A DNA stretch of 52,976 nucleotides from a virus. How positions within the stretch are numbered: position 1 is the first letter of the stretch; each line of letters starts with the position of its first letter. The DNA is taken from the IMG/VR virus record IMGVR_UViG_3300032523_001138, positions 1-52,976 of that record, one strand, 5' to 3'. Below the pieces are notes generated by a model. The model was given only the letters and a program-made list of their open reading frames with translations. It searched no databases and was not told the DNA's origin. A program made the position numbers and the translations under genes. Shown here piece after piece: positions 47,395-52,976 of this stretch.

Positions 47395-48144
47395 ATGGCT
47401 GAGTCTGGAAAGAATACCGCACTGCCCAAGAAAGGCGGACACATACGCCCAGTGAGCCGGTCGACTAATTTCGCGTCAGTGCGGAACCTCAAGTGCTTCA
47501 AGGAGCTACACAAAAAGCTTGTGGAAGAGGGTGTTTCGGGACGGATTGTGGCCGAGTGGGTGCAGAACGAGCGCAACGAGATGACCCACATGACGCCTGC
47601 GTCTCTGGTCAACCTCCTCACGGAGTACCGCATGTCCATCCCTGCGGCGAAACGCGCTGGACCCCTGAATATCGTCTTCGAGAAGGCTGTAGCCGAGGTG
47701 AAAATAGGGATCAGCGAGCTGGATGAGTTACACAGACTCTACAAAATCCAGATGGACCGAATTAACATCGACTTCACCACTGAGAAAAACATCAAGAAAC
47801 TGTTGCCGTCCGTGACTCAAGAGATCCGAGCTGCGCGGGAGATACTATCTTCAGCGGCGCAGCTGAAGATGGACCTCGGCATCAACGACCGAAAACTTGG
47901 TTCCGTCTCAGTAGAAGCGACCCTAATGGCCGACGTCGCCTCCCGCTACGCCGACAACCCAGGGGTGGTCAAGGTGCTCGACAGTTCGGAGTCCCGTCGC
48001 AAGGTGCTCGCCATCGCCGAGCGGCTGCTGTCCATTGCGGAGCGATCTGACCGCAACCCGGAGTTCGCAGGGGAGCTGGATGCTCTGTCAGACGACGCCA
48101 CGCCCGGCGACCTCATCGACATGCCTCCAGAGTCGAAGGGCTGA
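47395..48144 (+). CDS. probable small terminase subunit
   Basis: A 249-residue protein from ATG 47395, three bases upstream of the large terminase gene. The N-terminal part has a helix-turn-helix-like stretch (CFKELHKKLVEEGVSGRIVA, then TPASLVNLLTEYR), followed by a long helical region (LDELHRLYKIQMDRINIDF) and an acidic C-terminus. No conserved small-terminase signature is strong enough for a direct assignment; the call rests on position, size and domain layout. The small subunit would recognise the packaging site and recruit the large subunit. Confidence 0.6.
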   Translation: MAESGKNTALPKKGGHIRPVSRSTNFASVRNLKCFKELHKKLVEEGVSGRIVAEWVQNERNEMTHMTPASLVNLLTEYRMSIPAAKRAGPLNIVFEKAVAEVKIGISELDELHRLYKIQMDRINIDFTTEKNIKKLLPSVTQEIRAAREILSSAAQLKMDLGINDRKLGSVSVEATLMADVASRYADNPGVVKVLDSSESRRKVLAIAERLLSIAERSDRNPEFAGELDALSDDATPGDLIDMPPESKG

Positions 48145-48147
48145 CCC

Positions 48148-51100
48148 ATGCTTGTCACCCGCGAAGGCCGCACGATCAGCGTCCGCACTGCCTCGGAGCT
48201 GGACGAGTCTTTGAAGAAGGAGATGTCGACGCTCTCCCCAGAGGAGCGCGAGGCCCTGCGAATTATTCTGCAGGACTTCCACCATCAGCCTCTGACCGGA
48301 CCCGCAGCGACGCAGTTCGCACAGCCCAACCTGCTCGCGGCTCTTTCGGCTGCCGAGTACAAGACTCCGCCAGTCGACATGCGGACCTTCATCAAAGACC
48401 CTGAGTTCCTCGGGAACACTTGCGACTCCCTCTACCCGAAGTTCCTCGACGACCTCGTGGACCTGTTCTCGGGCGGCTACAACGAGTGTGTGTTCTGCCT
48501 GCACCCAGACACGCCTGTGCCGTTGCTCGATGGGACGGCACCAACCATCAAAGCTCTCGCAGAGCGGTTCGCTGTCGACCAGACTCCATTCTGGGTCTAC
48601 GGGGTCGAGGAGTCTGGGAAAGTTGTTCCTGCTCAAGCCGAGAACCCCCGCAAGACAGGGGAGGACGACTACTACGAGGTCACACTGGACGACGGCTCTG
48701 TGTTCACCGGGAACGCGCGCCATCAGATGATCCTGCGTGACGGGTCGAAGAGAATGATCCGCGACATGCGGGCTGGCGACAGTCTGATGCCTTTCGACAC
48801 GAAGGTATCCTCCCGAGGCGAGGGCCGCAGAATTCATGGCTACGAGATGGTTCGTACGCTCGACACCGAAAACTTCCGATACACGCACGCGCTCGTCGAG
48901 GAGGACAAGGCAGGCCCCATCGACTCAAAGGCAGTCACGGTCCACCACCGGAACTTCAAAAAGCTCGACAACACCCCAAAAAACCTAGAGCGCTTGACTT
49001 GGCGAGCGCACACCGCCCTCCACCACCAACACCGCATGGAGTATCTCGAAGCCAACCCAGTCGTTCACACTGCCCTGCGGGATCGCGCGACCAAGAATGC
49101 GACTGACCCAGAGTCGCCGCTCCGCAAAGGGCATCGCGAATTCATGCGCTCCGCCAAGGGACGGGCACTATCTCGAAAAAATCTGGCACAAGCCGAGGTG
49201 CCAACCGATGCGCTTCGCGCTCGCGGTGCGAAAGGCTCTCGCTCTCGGTGGTGTGGTGAGGGGAGTGAAAATCAGAAGTCCGCAGCATCCGATCGACTGA
49301 GCGCCCGAAATAGAGACGGCAACAGCGTCAGCGCTCTTCGGGCGCGTTGGAAAGACCCCGTCCAGAGGGAAGCAGCTCGTCTACGCATGGCTGCTCGCAA
49401 CAAGGCCAACGCAGGGAAAGCGCTGCGTTCAGATATCACCGCAGAAGCCGTAAAAGCCGCAGTCACTGAAGGTGCTTCAACTCTGAAGGCGGCCTCAGTG
49501 GCTTTGGGCTGCTCCACAACCCGAGTCAGACGCGCTTTGGTGGACGCTGGGATTGATCCTAAAACCGTCTTCGCGCGTCGACGAAATCATCACGTCGTCA
49601 GCATCGAGAAGGTCGGCCACGGTCCGGTCTACTGCATGACCGTTCCTCGCACGACGAACTTTGCGATCTGCACAGGTCGCTCCGATGGAAGCCACTCCCG
49701 AAGCGGCGTATTCTCGTCGAATACAGGCGCGATCGGCATCGGCAAATGCCTAGTCGGTGAAACGGAGATCTACGACACACAGACCGGACGTCGCCGCACG
49801 GTCGACGAGCCCGGTGTGCTCGCAGTGCCGTCCAAAACCGACAGCGGTCTTCTTTCCAGCATGCCTGCAGTGTCGATTCCGTCGGGTGTGAAGCCGTGTG
49901 TGCGCGTCACGCTGTCTGCGGGACAATCCGTAGTGCCATCGACTGACCACGCTATCTTCACGGCACGGGGCTGGGTCGAAGCGGCCAGCCTGACGACCGA
50001 CGATCTTGTTGCAACGCCACGAAGCCTTCCTGCGCCGATCACCAGCAAGTCCTTCAGTGACAACGAGGTGAAACTCATTGCCTACCTCTTGGCTGACGGT
50101 GGCATGACGACGCTGTCGACGACGTTCACAAACGGAAAGCGAGTTTTGCTCGACGAATTCAAGGCGCTGGTGGAGTCGGAAGGTGACTGCTCGACCTACC
50201 AAAACTGGCACAAGGACTCAGCACCTGGCATCAAAGAGAAGACTTCACTGAGCAAAGCCACGGAGTTTTCCGTTACGGGTCTCGCGCACAAGGTTCGCGG
50301 CTGGGGGATCAACAGCCACTCGCGGGACAAGCGAGTGCCTTCGGACTTCTACGGTCTTCCTGCGCGCCAGATCGCGCTCTTCCTTTCTCGCTTCTGGTCT
50401 TGCGATGGCTACATCAACCCCGGCAAGTGCCCTCAGATCGACGTGACCCTCGCATCACAAGGCTTGGTCGACGACCTACGCCACATGATGCTTCGCCTTG
50501 GAATCCCGTCCCGCAAGAGCTTCAAATGGGCGACCATAAAACAACAGGACGGCTCCAAGAAGAAGTACCCCGCGTGGCGTCTCCTTGTGACAGGAGCACC
50601 TGCAGTACGAAACTTCATCGAGACGGTGGGGCCTGTGCTCGGTAAGGAAGCCTTCTGCGCCGAAGCCATTGCATCCTGCGACCGAGTCAAAGCCCCCAAC
50701 CCGAACGTCGACTTGGTGCCCATCCGCATCCATGAGCTGAGAGAGATTCGTAAGGAGCTTGGGTGGTCAGAACGCAAGATGCGGAGTCGGTTCTCCTTGG
50801 CGGCAGGTTCGTGCATGAGCCGCTCACGCTTCGAGCGACTTTGCGCGGAGACCGGCTACAAGGGGCGCTACGCTTGGTTAGCCTCTTCCGATCTGGTGTG
50901 GGACTTAGTGGAGCGCGTGGAGCCCGTGGGAGATCGGGAGGTTTACGACCTCTCAGTGCCGGGAACCCACAACTTTGTGGCCAACCAGATCGTCGTTCAC
51001 AACACCTTCGTGTGTACGATTGGAATTGCGAGAGTCCTGTATGAAATATCATGCCTGAAAGACCCTCACAAGACGTTCGGCCTTGCCAAAGACACGAACA

Positions 51101-52976
51101 TCACGCTCGCTTGCTTCAGCGGCGACACCGAGTTTTACGACGGCTTCACTGGCCAACGTCACACGATGGCGCAAGCCGCAGCCTTATCCCTGCCCCACGG
51201 GGTTGTAGGTTTTGGAGGGCGCTCCCTGACGGCGTCGAGATCGCTAGGTGCGCGAAAAACAGGAACCAAAGAAGTCTTCGCCCTCAAGACATCAACCGGA
51301 AGGACCATCCGAGCGTCTGCAGAGCACAAGTTTTTATCCTTGACGCGTGGGCCGGTAACTTTGGGTCAGCTCGCGGTCGGAGAAGCCGTCGCCGTATCAG
51401 CATTCACCCCTGAGCCAACGGTGCCAGACACGACACTATCTGACGCCGAGATACGCTTGCTTGCGTATCTCATCGCTGAAGGCAACACGATGACTCCGCA
51501 CGTCGCCTTTGGAAACACCGATGAGCGTCTGGTGGCTGAGTTCGTACAGGACGCCAAGGCGATTGGTTGCTTCGACGTCACTGTGACGAGGCACCGCCCG
51601 AAAAACAAAAAGACCTACTGCACAGTGCGAGAGCGATCTGGGAAGCAAGGCCAGCGGAATGTTCGCTATGCGCTGTGGGACTTATCCTCCCGCTTCGGGC
51701 TGGCGGGGACGAATTCGCAGGCCAAGCGGATACCTCCTGAGATTTTCCGATTGCCGAACGCGAAGATCGCTTTGTTTCTGAACCGGCTGTTTGCAGGTGA
51801 CGGCTCCTGTTACTTCGCAGAGCGACCGCCCGAGAAGAGTGCGACGCAAAACTGGCGCACCTACCAGCTACGCTATGCCACAACGTCACCCCTATTGGCT
51901 AGGGACGTGGCGGACGCCCTGACTCGCTTCGGCATCTACGCATCCATCCGGAGTCAGCCGGTGAAGGCCAGCCGCCCTCACACCGTCTACCACGTCGACT
52001 TTTCGCGGAAGGAGTACGTCCACAAGTTCATCTCTGCGATTGGAATTTTTGGTCGGGAGTACCAGTACGACCGGGCAGCGTGGCGGGGGTTCTCGGTCAC
52101 TTCGGGAGACATCTGCTGGGACGAGGTGGTGTCAATCGTCCCGAGCGGCATAGAAGATGTCTACTGTGTCGTCGATGTGGAGCCGAGTCCTTGGTTCGTC
52201 GCGCAGCAGTTCATCGTACACAACTGCTTTTCGGTCAACGAAGAACTTGCTACAAAAGTTGTGTTCGAGAACATCAAGACGAAGATCACGGCGTCGCCGT
52301 ACTTCATGCGGAACTTCCCCTTCTCGGCGACGAAGAAGGAGCTGCGGTTCCCTCACAACGTGTGGGTCGCGCCGCGTGCAACCACTGACACGTCTGCCCT
52401 CGGCTTGAACGTCATCAGCGCCTTCATGGACGAAGGTAACTTTCTTCCGAAGCGCGGGAAGTACAGCGCAGCCGCAGGGGTCGTCGACCACGCCGACCTC
52501 ATCTACTCCTCGCTCAAGCGACGTATGAAGTCTCGCTTCGAGAAGGCAGGGAAGCTCCCTGGCATCCTCTTCATCGCGTCATCAAAGACGACCCACGAAG
52601 ACTTCGTCAGCCGTCGCCTGAAGGAAGCGCGCGACGACCCCACGCTGTTCGTGCGCGACTACGCGCTCTGGGAGATCAAGCCGGAGGACTACTACTCGGC
52701 GGAGAAGTTTCAGGTGCTCGTCGGCAACGAGACGATCCCATCCAAGATACTCGACCCCGGCGAAGCAGACCGTCTCCGACCGGGTCTCCCCGACGGCACG
52801 CTGATCATCAACGTCCCCGAGGACTTCCGCATCGATTTTGAGCGCGACCTTGAGGGGTGTTTCACGGGGGACACGAAGGTATCTCTGCTGGACGGACGCG
52901 AAGTCGCGCTTGGTGACTTGAAGCCCGACGACGTTTTCTGGGTCTACTCCTTCGGCCCCGACGGACGGATGTATCC
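48148..52976 (+). CDS. terL: large terminase subunit (TerL) with four inteins, 3' end outside window
   Basis: An open frame from ATG 48148 to the window end (over 1600 codons). Removing the inteins leaves a phage TerL: FIKDPEFLGNTCDSLYPKFL, YNECVF + TGAIGIGK + TFVCTIGIARVLYEISCLK (Walker A region GAIGIGKT), DTNITLA + CFSVNEELATKVVFENI, ATTDTSALGLNVISAFMDEG (Walker B, DE), then FRIDFERDLEG at the approach to the nuclease domain. Inteins occupy residues 117-525, 534-952, 989-1359 and from 1571 onward. The first two flank the eight-residue P-loop segment. TerL powers and ends DNA packaging, so virion assembly depends on four splicing events in this one protein. Confidence 0.92.
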   Translation, partial: MLVTREGRTISVRTASELDESLKKEMSTLSPEEREALRIILQDFHHQPLTGPAATQFAQPNLLAALSAAEYKTPPVDMRTFIKDPEFLGNTCDSLYPKFLDDLVDLFSGGYNECVFCLHPDTPVPLLDGTAPTIKALAERFAVDQTPFWVYGVEESGKVVPAQAENPRKTGEDDYYEVTLDDGSVFTGNARHQMILRDGSKRMIRDMRAGDSLMPFDTKVSSRGEGRRIHGYEMVRTLDTENFRYTHALVEEDKAGPIDSKAVTVHHRNFKKLDNTPKNLERLTWRAHTALHHQHRMEYLEANPVVHTALRDRATKNATDPESPLRKGHREFMRSAKGRALSRKNLAQAEVPTDALRARGAKGSRSRWCGEGSENQKSAASDRLSARNRDGNSVSALRARWKDPVQREAARLRMAARNKANAGKALRSDITAEAVKAAVTEGASTLKAASVALGCSTTRVRRALVDAGIDPKTVFARRRNHHVVSIEKVGHGPVYCMTVPRTTNFAICTGRSDGSHSRSGVFSSNTGAIGIGKCLVGETEIYDTQTGRRRTVDEPGVLAVPSKTDSGLLSSMPAVSIPSGVKPCVRVTLSAGQSVVPSTDHAIFTARGWVEAASLTTDDLVATPRSLPAPITSKSFSDNEVKLIAYLLADGGMTTLSTTFTNGKRVLLDEFKALVESEGDCSTYQNWHKDSAPGIKEKTSLSKATEFSVTGLAHKVRGWGINSHSRDKRVPSDFYGLPARQIALFLSRFWSCDGYINPGKCPQIDVTLASQGLVDDLRHMMLRLGIPSRKSFKWATIKQQDGSKKKYPAWRLLVTGAPAVRNFIETVGPVLGKEAFCAEAIASCDRVKAPNPNVDLVPIRIHELREIRKELGWSERKMRSRFSLAAGSCMSRSRFERLCAETGYKGRYAWLASSDLVWDLVERVEPVGDREVYDLSVPGTHNFVANQIVVHNTFVCTIGIARVLYEISCLKDPHKTFGLAKDTNITLACFSGDTEFYDGFTGQRHTMAQAAALSLPHGVVGFGGRSLTASRSLGARKTGTKEVFALKTSTGRTIRASAEHKFLSLTRGPVTLGQLAVGEAVAVSAFTPEPTVPDTTLSDAEIRLLAYLIAEGNTMTPHVAFGNTDERLVAEFVQDAKAIGCFDVTVTRHRPKNKKTYCTVRERSGKQGQRNVRYALWDLSSRFGLAGTNSQAKRIPPEIFRLPNAKIALFLNRLFAGDGSCYFAERPPEKSATQNWRTYQLRYATTSPLLARDVADALTRFGIYASIRSQPVKASRPHTVYHVDFSRKEYVHKFISAIGIFGREYQYDRAAWRGFSVTSGDICWDEVVSIVPSGIEDVYCVVDVEPSPWFVAQQFIVHNCFSVNEELATKVVFENIKTKITASPYFMRNFPFSATKKELRFPHNVWVAPRATTDTSALGLNVISAFMDEGNFLPKRGKYSAAAGVVDHADLIYSSLKRRMKSRFEKAGKLPGILFIASSKTTHEDFVSRRLKEARDDPTLFVRDYALWEIKPEDYYSAEKFQVLVGNETIPSKILDPGEADRLRPGLPDGTLIINVPEDFRIDFERDLEGCFTGDTKVSLLDGREVALGDLKPDDVFWVYSFGPDGRMY
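48496..49722 (+). mobile_element. TerL intein 1 with HNH endonuclease
   Basis: 409 residues from Cys1 (CLHPDTPVPLLDGTAPTIK) to SRSGVFSSN, +1 residue Thr. Block B is VFTGNARHQMIL. The in-frame endonuclease is HNH-type: AVTVHHRNFKKLDNTPKNLE, then RLTWRAHTALHHQH. Block F: HGPVYCMTVPRTTNFAIC. The penultimate residue is Ser rather than His. Confidence 0.9.
49747..51003 (+). mobile_element. TerL intein 2 with LAGLIDADG endonuclease
   Basis: 419 residues from Cys1 (CLVGETEIYDTQTGRRRTVD) to NQIVVHN, +1 residue Thr. Inserted in the P-loop between GIGK and T, only eight codons after intein 1. Block B: VVPSTDHAIFTARGW. Endonuclease helices: VKLIAYLLADGG and IALFLSRFWSCDGYI. Block F: VYDLSVPGTHNFVANQIVV. 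Confidence 0.92.
51112..52224 (+). mobile_element. TerL intein 3 with LAGLIDADG endonuclease
   Basis: 371 residues from Cys1 (CFSGDTEFYDGFTGQRHTMA) to QQFIVHN, +1 residue Cys (CFSVNEEL). Block B: IRASAEHKFLS. Endonuclease helices: IRLLAYLIAEGN and IALFLNRLFAGDGSC. Block F: VYCVVDVEPSPWFVAQQFIV. Confidence 0.92.
52858..52976 (+). mobile_element. TerL intein 4, N-terminal part only
   Basis: Begins at Cys1 after FERDLEG with CFTGDTKVSLLDGREVALGD, a typical intein block A, and is cut by the end of the window. The extein site is where TerL proteins normally continue into the nuclease domain. Confidence 0.85.

Noticed and set aside
49097-49300. Alternative frame in TerL intein 1 as nested nuclease
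   Set aside because: The HNH motif is in the TerL frame itself; the other frame has no motif.
1-52976. tRNA genes, CRISPR arrays and insertion sequences
   Set aside because: None recognised by eye; a covariance-model scan would be needed to exclude tRNAs fully.

Overview
The window looks like part of a large, GC-rich, tailed double-stranded DNA bacteriophage genome (Caudoviricetes). It holds terminase genes, phage-type DNA polymerase, primase, helicase and helicase loader, UvsX/RecA-like recombinase, RuvC-like resolvase, a tail-fibre-like protein and very dense gene packing with many ATGA stop/start overlaps. I saw no rRNA, tRNA, CRISPR array or insertion sequence. The host cannot be named from the sequence. 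Portal, capsid, tail tube and lysis genes were not recognised and probably lie outside the window.

Layout. 1-417 is a repeat-rich leader without a convincing gene. 418-8303 is an accessory region of small genes on both strands. It includes a thaumatin-like lipoprotein, a phage sigma factor (minus strand), a patatin-like phospholipase and a thermonuclease. 8522-12160 is a short structural block (tail-fibre-like protein, lectin-like protein, small membrane protein). 12205-14030 holds small unknown genes. 14079-17071 is a MoxR-type AAA+ ATPase plus von Willebrand A protein pair. 17178-35506 is the replication and recombination block: initiator-like protein, DnaC-like loader, DnaB helicase, primase, SSB, SF2 helicase, RecA/UvsX, nucleases, RuvC and a second SSB. 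35515-44663 holds a ParB-like protein, a 1560-residue protein with two kinase-like domains and a zeta-toxin-like kinase protein. 44717-52976 holds DNA polymerase I, a probable small terminase and the large terminase, which runs off the window.

The outstanding property is inteins. I count nine in six genes: DnaB, SF2 helicase, RecA, ParB, PolA (one each) and TerL (four, the last cut by the window end). Most interrupt the most conserved catalytic motif of the host protein: P-loop, DExH box or polymerase O-helix. They add up to about 9.3 kb. Most carry an in-frame LAGLIDADG or HNH endonuclease. Two, in the SF2 helicase and PolA, do not: their endonuclease is a complete separate gene nested in the +1 frame relative to the intein, while the intein frame stays open across it as a low-complexity linker. 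One nested gene is a zinc-finger/NUMOD3/PD-(D/E)XK (DUF559/Vsr-like) nuclease, the other an HNH-type nuclease. This nested, out-of-frame intein/endonuclease architecture is my best candidate for an unusual system here.

Two short motifs recur far above chance by hand count. CCRTATGGTCC occurs eight times, always on the + strand, inside and between genes (stoperator-like distribution). STGTTACTS occurs eleven times, ten of them just upstream of a gene and in that gene's orientation, on both strands (start-associated or promoter-like). The phage sigma factor is a possible partner of the second motif, but this is inference.
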